From Methylobacterium persicinum (lineage in GTDB: Bacteria > Pseudomonadota > Alphaproteobacteria > Rhizobiales > Beijerinckiaceae), in assembly GCF_022179525.1 (NCBI RefSeq), contig NZ_BPQX01000014.1, positions 124,001 through 188,000 of the forward strand: DNA of 64,000 nt, given 5' to 3'. Numbering within the stretch: position 1 is the first letter of the stretch; each line of letters starts with the position of its first letter. Under the pieces are notes generated by a model. The model did not search any database. It was not told where the DNA came from and saw only the letters and a program-made list of their open reading frames with translations. Both the position numbers and the translations under genes were made by a program. Positions 28,002-37,312 of the stretch are shown piece by piece.

Positions 28002-29300
28002 GTGCCCGTCCTCAATCTCAGGTCCGATTCCGCGGATCCGGACACGCTGCCGGAGCAGATGGCCGCGATCGGTCGCCGGGCCCGTCAGGCGGCCCGCCGC
28101 ATGGCCCTCGCCTCGGCCCAGACCAAGGACATCGCCCTCCAGGGGATCGCCGAGCGCCTGCGGGCGGACCGGGACACCGTCCTGCGAGAAAATGACCGCG
28201 ACGTCGCCGCCGCCAGGGAGGCGGGGCAGTCCGAGGCCCTGATCGACCGGCTGAGGCTCGACGACGCGCGCCTCGCCGGGATCGCCGCGGCCGTGGAGAA
28301 GGTCGGCGCTTTGGCCGATCCGGTCGGGCGCCAGCTTGCCGCCATCGAACGGCCGAACGGGCTGCTGATCGAGCGGGTGGCCGTGCCGCTGGGCGTGATC
28401 GGCGTGATCTTCGAAAGCCGCCCCAACGTCACTGCCGACGCGGGCGCCCTGTGCCTGAAGGCCGGCAACGCCGCGATCCTGCGGGCGGGATCGGACAGTT
28501 TCCGCACCTCGCAGGCCATCGCCCGGGCGATGGGCCAGGGGCTGGAGGCGGCGGGATTGCCCGCCGACGCCGTCCAGATTGTGCCCACCCGGGACCGGGC
28601 GGCGGTGGGAATGATGCTGGCCGGCCTCGATGGCTGCGTCGATGTCATCGTCCCCCGTGGCGGCCGCAGCCTCGTGGAGCGGGTGCAGGCCGAGGCGAAG
28701 GTCCCGGTCTTCGCCCATCTCGACGGGATCAACCACGTCTATGTCGACCGGGCCGCCGATCTCGACATGGCGCGGACGGTGCTGCTCAACAGCAAGATGC
28801 GCCGGGTGAGCGTCTGCGGCGCCGCCGAGACCCTGCTGATCGACCGGGCCTGCGCCGACACGCATCTGAAGCCCCTCGTCGCTGCTTTGATCGAGGCGGG
28901 TTGTGCCGTCCGCGGCGATGCGGCGACCCGCGCCGCCGACCCCCGGGTGACCGAGGCGACCGAGGCCGACTGGAGCACCGAATATCTCGATGCGGTGATT
29001 GCGGTGCGGGTCGTGGCAGGCCTCGATGAGGCCATCGCGCATATCGAGTCTTACGGCTCCCACCACACCGACGCGATCATCACCGAGGACGAGGAGGCGG
29101 CCCGCCGCTTCCTCGCCGAGGTCGACTCCGCCATCGTCGCCCACAACGCCTCGACCCAGTTCGCCGATGGCGGCGAGTTCGGCTTCGGGGCCGAGATCGG
29201 GATCGCCACGGGGCGGATGCATGCCCGCGGCCCTGTCGGGGTCGAGCAACTCACCACCTTCAAGTACCGGGTCCACGGTCGCGGCCAGACGCGGCCGTGA
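28002..29300 (+). CDS. proA: glutamate-5-semialdehyde dehydrogenase (gamma-glutamyl phosphate reductase)
   Basis: A 432-residue enzyme. [69 protein letters not shown], the active-site Cys in [14 protein letters not shown], and the C-terminal [22 protein letters not shown] are all typical. The GTG at 28002 (VPVLNLRS) was chosen since GAGG lies upstream at proper distance; ATG codons at 27936 and 27954 are alternatives and would add 16-22 residues. Confidence 0.94.
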   Translation: MPVLNLRSDSADPDTLPEQMAAIGRRARQAARRMALASAQTKDIALQGIAERLRADRDTVLRENDRDVAAAREAGQSEALIDRLRLDDARLAGIAAAVEKVGALADPVGRQLAAIERPNGLLIERVAVPLGVIGVIFESRPNVTADAGALCLKAGNAAILRAGSDSFRTSQAIARAMGQGLEAAGLPADAVQIVPTRDRAAVGMMLAGLDGCVDVIVPRGGRSLVERVQAEAKVPVFAHLDGINHVYVDRAADLDMARTVLLNSKMRRVSVCGAAETLLIDRACADTHLKPLVAALIEAGCAVRGDAATRAADPRVTEATEADWSTEYLDAVIAVRVVAGLDEAIAHIESYGSHHTDAIITEDEEAARRFLAEVDSAIVAHNASTQFADGGEFGFGAEIGIATGRMHARGPVGVEQLTTFKYRVHGRGQTRP

Positions 29301-29340
29301 TCCGCGCCTGTCGTGATCGACGAAGCCGGCGTGGTCCCGC

Positions 29341-29952
29341 GTGCGGCTGACTCTGCCGCCGAGTGCGCCCGGCATGCGGATCGGCCTCTACGGCGGTTCG
29401 TTCGACCCTGCCCATCTCGGGCATCTGCACGTCACCACCACGGCCCTGCGGCGCCTGCAGCTCGACCGGGTGTGGTGGCTCGTCAGTCCGGGCAATCCCC
29501 TCAAGGACCGCAGCCGGCTCCCGCCCCTTGAGGAGCGTTGCGCCCAGGCGGCCCGGGTCGCCGCCCATCCCCGAATCGCGGTGACGGGGTTCGAGGCGGT
29601 CCTCGGCGTGCGGTTCACCGTCCAGACCCTGCGGTACCTGACCCGGCGCCGGCCGGACGTGCACTTCGTCTGGATCATGGGGGCGGATTCGCTGGCGACC
29701 TTCCACCGCTGGCGCGGCTCGGCGGAGATCGCGCGACTGATGCCCATCGCGGTGATCGACCGGCCGGGTTCGACCCTCACGCCCCTCTTCGCGAAGGCGG
29801 CCCGACGGCTCTCGGCATACCGGATCCCGGAGGCCGCGGCGGCGACCCTTGCGGGCAGAAGACCGCCCGCCTGGGTGTTCCTGCACGGGCCGCGCTCCAA
29901 GCTGTCCTCCACGGCCATCCGGGCCCGCGGGCGGGGTCGGAAGCCGGGCTGA
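29341..29952 (+). CDS. nadD: nicotinate-nucleotide adenylyltransferase
   Basis: A 203-residue enzyme of NAD synthesis. The nucleotidyl-transferase motif GLYGGSFDPAHLGHLH is complete, with PGNPLKD and a DVHFVWIMGADSLATFHRW segment, and a C-terminal SKLSSTAIR (the usual ISST region). The start is uncertain: a GTG at 29341 gives the longer N-terminus (about 11 extra residues), while an ATG at 29374 lies directly before the conserved strand. Confidence 0.92.
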   Translation: MRLTLPPSAPGMRIGLYGGSFDPAHLGHLHVTTTALRRLQLDRVWWLVSPGNPLKDRSRLPPLEERCAQAARVAAHPRIAVTGFEAVLGVRFTVQTLRYLTRRRPDVHFVWIMGADSLATFHRWRGSAEIARLMPIAVIDRPGSTLTPLFAKAARRLSAYRIPEAAAATLAGRRPPAWVFLHGPRSKLSSTAIRARGRGRKPG

Positions 29953-30087
29953 CGCGGGCGCATCCGGTGAACGCGGCGCACAGACCTGTTGCAATCGCGC
30001 TGCGAAGCCGCCACTTTCTGACGATACGGCCGCCGGCCGCTCCCACGAGGAATCAGGACGCTGCCCGAGACCCTTCGCACAGAGACC

Positions 30088-30486
30088 GTGCGCACCGAAG
30101 CCCCTCCCCGTCCCACCGCCGCCGAGGATAACGGCCTCGCCCGCGTGGGAGCCCTGAGGGCCCTGGCGCTTGGATGTCTCGACGAGATGAAGGCCGAAGA
30201 GACGGTCGAGATCGACCTCGCCGGCAAGACATCCCTCGCCGACACGATGATCATCACGTCCGGGCGCTCCCAGCGCCATGTCGGCTCCATCGCCGACAAG
30301 ATCCTTCACGAGATGAAGGACAAGGGGTTCGGCAACGCCCGGGTCGAAGGCCTGCCGGCCTGCGATTGGGTGCTGATCGACGCCGGAGACATCCTGGTCC
30401 ACATCTTCAGGCCTGAAGTCCGCGGCTTCTACAATCTCGAGAAGATGTGGGGCGCCGATCGCCCCGTCGGCCTCGCCGCCGGCTGA
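30088..30486 (+). CDS. rsfS: ribosome silencing factor RsfS
   Basis: A 132-residue protein that binds L14 and blocks joining of the subunits in low nutrient. CLDEMKAEETVEIDLAGKTSLADTMIITSGRSQRHV and then GDILVHIFRPEVRGFYNLEKMW are the diagnostic parts. Start is a GTG. It is followed by rlmH after 15 bases. Confidence 0.95.
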   Translation: MRTEAPPRPTAAEDNGLARVGALRALALGCLDEMKAEETVEIDLAGKTSLADTMIITSGRSQRHVGSIADKILHEMKDKGFGNARVEGLPACDWVLIDAGDILVHIFRPEVRGFYNLEKMWGADRPVGLAAG

Positions 30487-30501
30487 GCGACCGCACACCC
30501 G

Positions 30502-30996
30502 GTGCGCCTCATCATCGCCGCGGTCGGCCGGCTGAAGGCCGGGCCGGAACGCGACTTGGCGTCACGATATCGCGAGCGTGCGGCCCAACTCGGCCGCGGC
30601 CTCGGCTTTCCGGCCTGCGATCTGGTGGAGATTCCCGAGTCCCGTGCCAGGCGCGGGGCGGACAGAGCGGCCGAGGAGGCGTCGGCACTGGTTCCGCTCC
30701 TGCCGCCGGGCAGCGCCATCCTGACGTATGACGAGCGCGGCCGGGCCGACCTCCCGAGCGAATCCCTCGCCGAGCGGATCGCCGGATGGCGCGACGCGGC
30801 GAAGCCGGCCCTGGCGGTCATCGTCGGTGGACCGGACGGCCTCAATGCCTCAATTCGGACGCGGGCGGACCTGATCCTCTCCTTCGGGGCCGCCACTCTG
30901 CCCCACGGACTCGTGCGCGTGCTCGCCCTCGAACAGATCTATCGCAGCCTCACCATCATGGCCGGCCACCCCTACCACCGCGGTGAGCCGGGGTGA
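30502..30996 (+). CDS. rlmH: 23S rRNA (pseudouridine1915-N3)-methyltransferase
   Basis: A 164-residue SPOUT-class methyltransferase. IIAAVGRLKAGPERDLASRY, LDERG-type LTYDERGRADLPSE, VIVGGPDGLN (SAM site), and the C-terminal ILSFGAATLPHGLVRVLALEQIYR knot region with HPYHRGEP are typical. Start is a GTG. The stop overlaps a possible downstream GTG start by 4 bases. Confidence 0.96.
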   Translation: MRLIIAAVGRLKAGPERDLASRYRERAAQLGRGLGFPACDLVEIPESRARRGADRAAEEASALVPLLPPGSAILTYDERGRADLPSESLAERIAGWRDAAKPALAVIVGGPDGLNASIRTRADLILSFGAATLPHGLVRVLALEQIYRSLTIMAGHPYHRGEPG

Positions 30997-32522
30997 GCGT
31001 GGTTCCCCGCACGGTGAAGGCGCGCGCCTCGCTCCTGTCCGCGTCCTCCGCAGACATCGTCGCGACGGGTCGCTTCCCCGAACATTCCCGTTGCCAAGCC
31101 GGTCATAGCTTCGCTGACGCCCGCAATGACGGGCAGGGCTTCAAGAGTCGGTCGAAGCTCTTGACGCTCCCTTCTTTTTCCCTGCTTCGCAGATTGTCCT
31201 CATCTGCAGCGCTGGCGTGGTTCGTCTTCGCGTCCTTCGTCCTCCTCGCACCGGTTCCCGCCCTGCCCCAGGACGCCGCCCCGGCCGACCAGGACAAGAT
31301 CAAGCAGGCGACCGAAGAGCGGGACCGGCGGGCCGAGAACCTCAAGCGCGTCCAGGATGCGCTCACGGCGAGCGAAGGGCAGAAGGCCCAATTCGAGAAG
31401 GAGATCGCCGCGATCGGGAACGACCGCGCCAAGCTCGATGCCGCCCTTCTCGATGCCGGGCGGCAGGCGCAGGCGACCGAGGAGCGGATGACCCGCCTCG
31501 AAGAGCGCCTCAAGGCGATGACCGACAGCGAGGCGGCGATCCGCCGCTCCCTCCAGGCGCGCCGGGGGACCGTGGCCGAAATTTTGGCGGCCCTTCAGCG
31601 GATGGGCCGCCGGCCCCCGCCCGCGGTGCTGACGAGCCCGGAAGACGTGCTTACGGCGATCCGCACCTCGATGCTCCTGGGGGCGGTGGTCCCCGAATTG
31701 CGGGGTGAACTCGACACCCTGGCCGCCGACCTGACCGAAATGGTCCGGCTCCGGGACCTGATCGCGAAGGACAAGGAAGGGCTCGCCAACGACCTCTCGG
31801 GCTGGGCCCGGGAGCAGCAGCGTCTTCAAGCTTTGGTGACGGCCCGGCGGGCAAGGCAGGCGGAAATCGAGAGCGGGCTCGCCGCCGAGCGCAGGCGTGC
31901 GGCGGAGCTCGGAGTTCAGGCCAAGAGCCTGAAGGATCTGCTCGAACGGGTGGAAGGCGAAGTGAACGCGGCCAAGCGGTCCGCCGAGGAGGCCAAGACC
32001 GCCGCCGAGCGGGAGGCAAGGGTGACGCAGGAGCGCTTCGCCGCAGCCGGCTTCCGTGATCCCGCCCGGCTCGCCCCCAAGGTCCGCTTCGCCGACGCGC
32101 GGGGCGAAGTGCCGCGGCCGGTGGTGGGACGCCTCGTGCGCGCCTTCAATCAGCCCGATGGCAACGGCGGAGCGACGCGCGGCGTCTCCTTCGCAACGCG
32201 GCCGAAGGCCGTGGTGGCCTCACCGGCGGATGGCTGGGTGCAATTTGCCGGCCCGTTCCGCTCCTACGGGCGTCTCTTGATCATCAACGCTGGCGACGGC
32301 TACTATCTTTTGCTGGCAGGAATGGACCAGATCAGCGTGGAGGTTGGCCAGTTCGTTCTGGCCGGCGAACCGTTGGGTTCGATGGGTGAGGGGACGCCCG
32401 GGCCAGACGGCGATCCGACGCTGTACGTCGAGTTCAAGAAAGATGGCGGCTCCATTGACCCGGAGCCGTGGTGGGCCAAAAGCCCCGGTGACAAAGTTCC
32501 TGGCGAGAAGGTTCGCGGCTGA
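30993..32522 (+). CDS. envC: EnvC-type murein hydrolase activator (M23 peptidase family)
   Basis: A protein of up to 509 residues. From about residue 95 to 370 it is a long coiled coil (KRVQDALTASEGQKAQFEKE and following), and residues 375-500 form an M23/LytM domain with GVSFATRPKAVVASPADGWV, FAGPFRSYGRLLIINAGDGYY and DPTLYVEFKKDG. The zinc ligands of active M23 enzymes are not complete, as in EnvC, which activates amidases instead. A membrane/signal segment lies at residues 71-90. The real start may be later, near TTG 31161, because the first 50 codons cross a repeat arm. The GTG at 30993 overlaps rlmH by 4 bases. Confidence 0.85.
   Translation: MSVVPRTVKARASLLSASSADIVATGRFPEHSRCQAGHSFADARNDGQGFKSRSKLLTLPSFSLLRRLSSSAALAWFVFASFVLLAPVPALPQDAAPADQDKIKQATEERDRRAENLKRVQDALTASEGQKAQFEKEIAAIGNDRAKLDAALLDAGRQAQATEERMTRLEERLKAMTDSEAAIRRSLQARRGTVAEILAALQRMGRRPPPAVLTSPEDVLTAIRTSMLLGAVVPELRGELDTLAADLTEMVRLRDLIAKDKEGLANDLSGWAREQQRLQALVTARRARQAEIESGLAAERRRAAELGVQAKSLKDLLERVEGEVNAAKRSAEEAKTAAEREARVTQERFAAAGFRDPARLAPKVRFADARGEVPRPVVGRLVRAFNQPDGNGGATRGVSFATRPKAVVASPADGWVQFAGPFRSYGRLLIINAGDGYYLLLAGMDQISVEVGQFVLAGEPLGSMGEGTPGPDGDPTLYVEFKKDGGSIDPEPWWAKSPGDKVPGEKVRG
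31108..31133. repeat. fragment of the 94-bp palindromic repeat inside a reading frame
   Basis: The right-arm end CTTCGCTGACGCCCGCAATG and ACGGG is visible; the left arm is not. It lies within the first 50 codons of the longest envC frame. Confidence 0.55.
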
Positions 32523-33862
32523 TGCGCAAGACATCCCTGATTATGCTCGGCGCCTTCCTGGGCGCCGGGGTTTCCATGGTGGCGACCCAAACGGAGTTCC
32601 TGTCCGGACCCCGCGCCGTCGCCGCCTCCGCCGAAACCTACCGCCAGCTTAGCCTGTTCGGTGACGTGTTCGAGAAGGTGCGGACGGACTACGTCGAGAA
32701 GCCCGACGAATCGAAGATGATCGAGGCGGCCGTCAACGGCATGCTGACCTCCCTCGATCCGCATTCGAGCTACATGGACGCCAAGGCGTTCCGCGATATG
32801 CAGACCACGACCCGCGGCGAGTTCGGCGGGCTCGGGATCGAGGTCACGATGGAGGATGGCCTGATCAAGGTCGTTACGCCCATCGACGACACCCCCGCCT
32901 CGAAGGCCGGGCTGCTCGCCAACGACGTCATCACCCAGATCGACGACGATCAGGTCCAGGGGCTGACCCTGAACCAGGCAGTCGACAAGATGCGCGGCCC
33001 GGTGAACTCCCAGGTCAAGCTGAAGATCGTCCGCAAGGAGGCGAAGGACCCGATCGAGGTCACGCTCACCCGCGACACCATCAAGATCAAGCCGGTGCGC
33101 TCGAAGGTCGAGGGCAACGACGTCGGCTACATCCGCCTGACGCAGTTCAACGAGCAGTCGTTCGACGGCATGCGCAGCGCCATCGAGAAGCTGACCAGCG
33201 ACATCGGCCAGGACAAGCTCAAGGGCTTTATCCTCGACCTGCGCAACAACCCCGGCGGCCTGCTCGACCAGGCGGTGATGATCTCTGACGCGTTCCTCGA
33301 CCGCGGCGAGATCGTCTCCACCCGCGGCCGCAACCCGGACGAGACCCAGCGCTTTTCGGCCAAGTCCGGTGATCTGACCAAGGGCAAGCCCATCGTGGTT
33401 CTGGTCAACGGCGGTTCGGCCTCGGCCTCGGAGATCGTGGCTGGCGCCCTGCAGGATCACAAGCGCGCGACGATCCTCGGCACCCGGTCCTTCGGCAAGG
33501 GGTCCGTGCAGTCGATCATCCCGCTGGGCGGCTCGGGCGCCCTTCGCCTGACGACGGCGCGCTACTACACGCCGTCGGGCCGATCGATCCAGGCCAAGGG
33601 TATCGAGCCGGATGTCGAGGTGCTGCAGGATGTCCCGGACGAGTTGAAGGGCAAGGACGAGACCAAGGGCGAGGCCGGTCTGAAGGGCCACCTCAAGCAG
33701 AAGGATACCGACGAGCGCGGCGGTTCCTCCGCCTACGTCCCGCCGGATCCGGCCAAGGACAAGCAGCTGATCTCGGCGGTCGACTTCCTGCACGGCATCC
33801 AGAAGGGCGCCGCCAACGGAACTCCGGCTCCGCAGCAGCCCAAGCCCAGCCTGCCGAACTGA
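32522..33862 (+). CDS. ctpA: carboxy-terminal processing protease CtpA (S41)
   Basis: A 446-residue periplasmic serine protease. It starts with a signal anchor (RKTSLIMLGAFLGAGVSMV). A PDZ domain (GIEVTMEDGLIKVVTPIDDTPASKAG) and the S41 domain follow; NPGGLLDQAVMISDAFLD, the catalytic Ser in VNGGSASASEIVAGALQDH and Lys in LGTRSFGKGSVQ are intact. The C-terminus is Lys/Asp-rich. Its ATG overlaps the envC stop by one base. In Hyphomicrobiales CtpA acts on cell envelope proteins and peptidoglycan enzymes. Confidence 0.95.
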   Translation: MRKTSLIMLGAFLGAGVSMVATQTEFLSGPRAVAASAETYRQLSLFGDVFEKVRTDYVEKPDESKMIEAAVNGMLTSLDPHSSYMDAKAFRDMQTTTRGEFGGLGIEVTMEDGLIKVVTPIDDTPASKAGLLANDVITQIDDDQVQGLTLNQAVDKMRGPVNSQVKLKIVRKEAKDPIEVTLTRDTIKIKPVRSKVEGNDVGYIRLTQFNEQSFDGMRSAIEKLTSDIGQDKLKGFILDLRNNPGGLLDQAVMISDAFLDRGEIVSTRGRNPDETQRFSAKSGDLTKGKPIVVLVNGGSASASEIVAGALQDHKRATILGTRSFGKGSVQSIIPLGGSGALRLTTARYYTPSGRSIQAKGIEPDVEVLQDVPDELKGKDETKGEAGLKGHLKQKDTDERGGSSAYVPPDPAKDKQLISAVDFLHGIQKGAANGTPAPQQPKPSLPN

Positions 33863-33872
33863 TCGGTGAGAC

Positions 33873-33896
33873 GTCCCCCTCCCAGCGGAGGGGGAC
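33873..33896 (+). terminator. hairpin after ctpA
   Basis: Perfect 10-bp stem GTCCCCCTCC / GGAGGGGGAC with a CAGC loop, 10 bases past the ctpA stop and between convergent genes. The T tract is missing. Confidence 0.6.
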
Positions 33897-33930
33897 GGTC
33901 GTGACGACGAAGCCCTCCCCAACTAGCTAA

Positions 33931-34440
33931 CTACCTGTCGGCCTTCTCGCCGGCCGTGGTGAGCTCGACGTAGCGGCGGGTGGTGGGGGCGATGAGGTCA
34001 TGGACGCGCTGCGCCATGGCCTTTTCTTCATCCAGGGATTGGGTGAACGCCGCCCGGTGGGCCGAGAGGCCGGCAATGTCGGCGATGTCCAGAAGCGACG
34101 TGTAGGCCGCGATCTCGAAATTCTCGAAGGCGTGATTCGCGTAGGTATTCTTCAGGATCTCGTCCTGGGCAGGGGTATGGCCCAGCGCCATCATGTTCCC
34201 GACGAAACCGAGGAACCCCTCCTTGATGACCGAGTGCGTCTCGTTGAGGCTGTGCAGAGCCTCGTCGAGTCGCTGACGCTGCCCGTGAGTCTCGTCGATA
34301 TGCCGACGCAAGGCGTCGGACATCTCCGGATAGCGCTCCAGCCGCTCGACTTGCCGCTCCATGATCTGCAGGGCCTGCATCTCGACGGCGTGGGTGTTCC
34401 GTAAGGCCGTGATGTAGATATCGCGTGCGCTGGTGCTCAT
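33931..34440 (-). CDS. ferritin-like DUF892 (YciE/YciF) protein
   Basis: A 169-residue four-helix protein. The pattern ALRNTHAVEMQALQIMERQ, then RRHIDETHGQRQRLDEAL, then NYANHAFENFEIAAYTSLLDIA-like ANHAFENFEIAAYTSLLDIA and LDEEKAMAQRVHDL gives the Glu and His-x2-Glu-type metal residues of the family. YciE/YciF relatives are induced by stress. It lies opposite in direction to the genes on both sides, in the middle of a conserved cell-wall cluster. A GGAAC box lies 72 bases upstream. Confidence 0.87.
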   Translation of the reverse strand: MSTSARDIYITALRNTHAVEMQALQIMERQVERLERYPEMSDALRRHIDETHGQRQRLDEALHSLNETHSVIKEGFLGFVGNMMALGHTPAQDEILKNTYANHAFENFEIAAYTSLLDIADIAGLSAHRAAFTQSLDEEKAMAQRVHDLIAPTTRRYVELTTAGEKADR

Positions 34441-34565
34441 TGTCTCGCTCCGCTGACCGGCCGTGATCGTCTATCTCGGCAACTCACCGACGATGCTTCA
34501 ATTCATCGAAAGTTCCCGGCCTAGCTTTCGCGACATTTTGTTTGGCAAAAGCAGCTGAAGAGCGA

Positions 34566-34585
34566 GAAACAACATAGGTTGTTTC
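34566..34585. promoter_or_regulatory. perfect inverted repeat, possible operator
   Basis: GAAACAAC-ATAG-GTTGTTTC, eight-base arms with a four-base spacer. It is a good shape for a dimeric repressor site. The regulator is not known. Confidence 0.4.
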
Positions 34586-34607
34586 AAAAATTGCGTCGCT
34601 TTAATTG

Positions 34608-34619
34608 CCGTTATAACGG
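34608..34619. promoter_or_regulatory. perfect 12-base palindrome, possible operator
   Basis: CCGTTATAACGG is a perfect palindrome 22 bases after the first inverted repeat. It may be part of the same regulatory region. Confidence 0.3.
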
Positions 34620-34800
34620 TTCGGCTTGCGCGGACGGCGTTGTGGGAAGCTCGGAAATCGGGCCCGGGTGGTCTCGCTGACCCCTCCGCAGAACCCGAGC
34701 CGACTTAGTTTAGTGGAAAGTTAACCATACTTGCCGGCAGATATGGACGAGGCCCGCCCGCTGCCGTCGGTTGCGGACAGGGGCCTGCGACGAGTTTCGT

Positions 34801-36030
34801 GTGACCGAGCCCGCCGACGATATGCTGACGCGACCCCTCGGGGTCGATGAGACCGGCCCCGCGCCGCAGACCGGCCGTGCCGCCGGGCTGCTGGCGCGCG
34901 TGCGCAAGCCCGGGGTCATGGCCGCGGTTGCCGCGTCGGCGATCGTCGCGATCCTCGGTCTGCTGGTGGCCCTCGGCGATCCCCAGGGCGGGGAACCGCA
35001 GGCGCGGACACAGATTGCGACGCGCGAGCCCGCCACGGCTCCCCGATCGCCTCCGCCGGTCGCCGCCGCTCCCGTCACCGTTGCCGTCGCCGAGGGAGCT
35101 CCTCCGCAGCAGCGCAGCGCAGAGGAGGTCGAGACGGCCTCCGGGGTGACGGTGGTGCGTCCGCCGGGCTCCGCGCCGAGCGAGGCCGTGGTCATCCGCG
35201 TTCCCCCCGCCAACGCCCCCCGCCTCGCCGCCGCGCCCGATCCACGCCTGTCCGAGCAAGGCCGCCACGGCATCATGCCCCGGATCGGTGAAGGCCGCGT
35301 GCGGTCCCTCGATGTCTATGCCCGCCCCGAGGATCCGGGGACGGGGCCGCGCATCGCGATCCTCGTGACCGGGCTCGGAATCGGCCAGTCGGCCACCGCG
35401 GCCGCCACGGCGCGGCTGCCCCCGGCGGTGAGCCTCGCCTTCGCCCCCTACGGCAACGAGGTCGAGCGCGCCGCCGCCCGGGCGCGGGATGCGGGCCACG
35501 AAGTGTTCCTCCAGTTGCCGATGGAGCCCTTCGACTATCCCGACAGCGACCCCGGGCCCCAAGCCCTGCTGACGGCGCTGAAGGGCCCGGAAAACACCGA
35601 GCGGCTCGCCTGGGTGCTCGCGCGGTTCCCCGGCTATGTCGGTCTCGTGAACTTCATGGGCGGCAAGATGCTGGCGGATTCCGCCTTCGAGCCTGTCCTG
35701 AGGGAGATCGGCGCCAGGGGCCTCGGCTTCGTGGACGACGGGACGGTGCCCAAGGGCGCACCGCCCGTGAACAAGTCTCGGACCCCCTATGCCAGGGCCG
35801 AGATCGTGCTCGACGCCGTCCCGCGGCCGGAGGCCATCGACGCCGAACTCGCCCGCGCCGAGGCGATGGCCCGCAGCAATGGTTTCGTCCTCGTGTCGGC
35901 GGGGGGCTCTCTCATGAGCGTCGATCGCATCGTTCGCTGGGCCCGCGACATCGACGCCCGCGGTCTGCGCCTCGTACCGGCGAGCGTGGCGCTGCGGGGC
36001 GCGCCGAAACGGGTCTCCAAGGCGGATTGA
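34801..36030 (+). CDS. divergent polysaccharide deacetylase family protein (YibQ-like)
   Basis: A 409-residue protein with one membrane segment ([21 protein letters not shown]) near residue 45, a Pro/Ala-rich linker of about 100 residues, then a divergent polysaccharide deacetylase domain: [65 protein letters not shown]. In the family the catalytic residues are changed, so activity is doubtful. The GTG at 34801 was chosen. In Hyphomicrobiales this gene follows ctpA and precedes rppH, as here apart from the inserted DUF892 gene. Confidence 0.85.
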   Translation: MTEPADDMLTRPLGVDETGPAPQTGRAAGLLARVRKPGVMAAVAASAIVAILGLLVALGDPQGGEPQARTQIATREPATAPRSPPPVAAAPVTVAVAEGAPPQQRSAEEVETASGVTVVRPPGSAPSEAVVIRVPPANAPRLAAAPDPRLSEQGRHGIMPRIGEGRVRSLDVYARPEDPGTGPRIAILVTGLGIGQSATAAATARLPPAVSLAFAPYGNEVERAAARARDAGHEVFLQLPMEPFDYPDSDPGPQALLTALKGPENTERLAWVLARFPGYVGLVNFMGGKMLADSAFEPVLREIGARGLGFVDDGTVPKGAPPVNKSRTPYARAEIVLDAVPRPEAIDAELARAEAMARSNGFVLVSAGGSLMSVDRIVRWARDIDARGLRLVPASVALRGAPKRVSKAD

Positions 36031-36089
36031 GGTCCGCGGTATCGGGAATACGCGGGCGCGGCCGTTGCCGCCCCTTGCCGAGGCGGCCT

Positions 36090-36641
36090 ATGGTCCCGGC
36101 GATGGCACAATCCAGCGAATCGAACGGCCTCCCCTACCGGCCCTGCGTCGGAATCACTCTTATTGCCCCCTCGGGCGGGGTCTTCGTGGGACGGCGCCGC
36201 CGGGATGCCGGCCCAGAGCATGTCGATGGTCCGTACCAGTGGCAGATGCCGCAGGGGGGCATCGATCCGGGAGAGGATCCCGAGGCGGCGGCGCGGCGGG
36301 AGCTCTACGAGGAGACCAACGTGCCCCCCGAGGCCCTACGCCCATTGGGCGAGGTGCCGGACTGGCTGGCCTACGATCTCCCCGACGCGGTGGTGAAGCA
36401 GGCCTGGAAGGGCCGCTACCGGGGTCAATCCCAAAAGTGGTTCGCCTACGGCTTCATCGGTTCGGAGAGCCTGATCGACGTAATCAGGCCCGGCGGCGGC
36501 GCCCATAAGCCGGAATTCGAGGCGTGGCGGTGGGCACGGTTCGACGAACTGCCGGGCCTGATCGTCCCCTTCAAGCGCCCTGTCTACGAGCAGGTCGTGT
36601 CCGCCTTCGCCGGTCTCTCGGCCTGGGCGGAGCAGGCATGA
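36090..36641 (+). CDS. rppH: RNA pyrophosphohydrolase
   Basis: A 183-residue Nudix enzyme that removes pyrophosphate from the 5' end of mRNA and starts RNA decay. The Nudix box is complete in [20 protein letters not shown] followed by TNV, and [21 protein letters not shown] plus [10 protein letters not shown] are typical. Start at 36090 has GAGG six bases upstream; an ATG at 36102 is possible. Confidence 0.93.
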   Translation: MVPAMAQSSESNGLPYRPCVGITLIAPSGGVFVGRRRRDAGPEHVDGPYQWQMPQGGIDPGEDPEAAARRELYEETNVPPEALRPLGEVPDWLAYDLPDAVVKQAWKGRYRGQSQKWFAYGFIGSESLIDVIRPGGGAHKPEFEAWRWARFDELPGLIVPFKRPVYEQVVSAFAGLSAWAEQA

Positions 36642-36664
36642 TCCGGCCCGGTTCGTTCTGAGCC

Positions 36665-37288
36665 ATGAAGCGCTGGCTCGCGATCCCCCTCGCCATCGCG
36701 ACGACGTGGATCCTGTTCACGTTGAGCCCCCTCTGGGCCCTCTACAACTTCGCCGACGCGGTACGGCGGCACGATGCGGCCTATGTCGAGACGCACGTCA
36801 ATTTCCGAACGCTCAGGCTGTCCCTGGTTCGGCAGATCGTGGGCGCGGTGCGCGTGGCGACGGATGCCGACCCCGACCTCGACCCACGTGACCGGCAGCG
36901 CCTCAACGAGGCCGCCTACGGCCTCGCCCTCGCCCTTGCCGAGAGCCTCGTTACCCCCGACACGGTGATCGACCTGTTGGACGATGGCTGGCCCGACAAG
37001 CTCGACCTGCGCAAGCCGGAGGGGCTCCGGTCCACAGGGCTCTCCATCCGCGGTCTGGACCGGCTGGCGACCTACTATGCCGCCGCCGAGATGCGCGGCT
37101 TCCGTGCGGTCGTGATCCCCATTCCCCCGGACGGGCCCCGGGCGCAGCGGACCCGGCTGCGCCTGCGCCTGCGCGGGCTGACATGGCGGCTCGTCGATAT
37201 CGAGATGGCCGAGGCCCTGCGCGCCGAGATCGCGGCCAAGCTCTCCCGTGCCCTGGCCAAGGCGAGGATTGGCGCCGGGGACAGGTAA
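36665..37288 (+). CDS. DUF2939 family membrane-anchored protein
   Basis: A 207-residue protein. An N-terminal anchor (WLAIPLAIATTWILFTLSPLWALY) is followed by the DUF2939 pattern FADAVRRHDAAYVETHVNF, and then a repeat of Arg-rich strands. The role is unknown. The gene lies 23 bases past rppH and could be in its operon. Confidence 0.82.
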   Translation: MKRWLAIPLAIATTWILFTLSPLWALYNFADAVRRHDAAYVETHVNFRTLRLSLVRQIVGAVRVATDADPDLDPRDRQRLNEAAYGLALALAESLVTPDTVIDLLDDGWPDKLDLRKPEGLRSTGLSIRGLDRLATYYAAAEMRGFRAVVIPIPPDGPRAQRTRLRLRLRGLTWRLVDIEMAEALRAEIAAKLSRALAKARIGAGDR

Positions 37289-37312
37289 CAGGACGGTTGG
37301 CCGAACGGCCGC

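Larger units (their letters stand above)
34441..34800. other. AT-richer divergent intergenic region
   Basis: This spacer between the DUF892 gene and the yibQ-like gene is clearly lower in GC than its neighbours. It contains two clean palindromes, given as separate entries, and a GGAAC box on the minus strand at 34512-34516. It holds no gene. Confidence 0.55.

Noticed and set aside
32303-33922. Open frame of 539 codons on the minus strand across ctpA
   Set aside because: It is antisense of ctpA, typical for high-GC genes; the protein is a mix of Arg/His/Leu without any known pattern.
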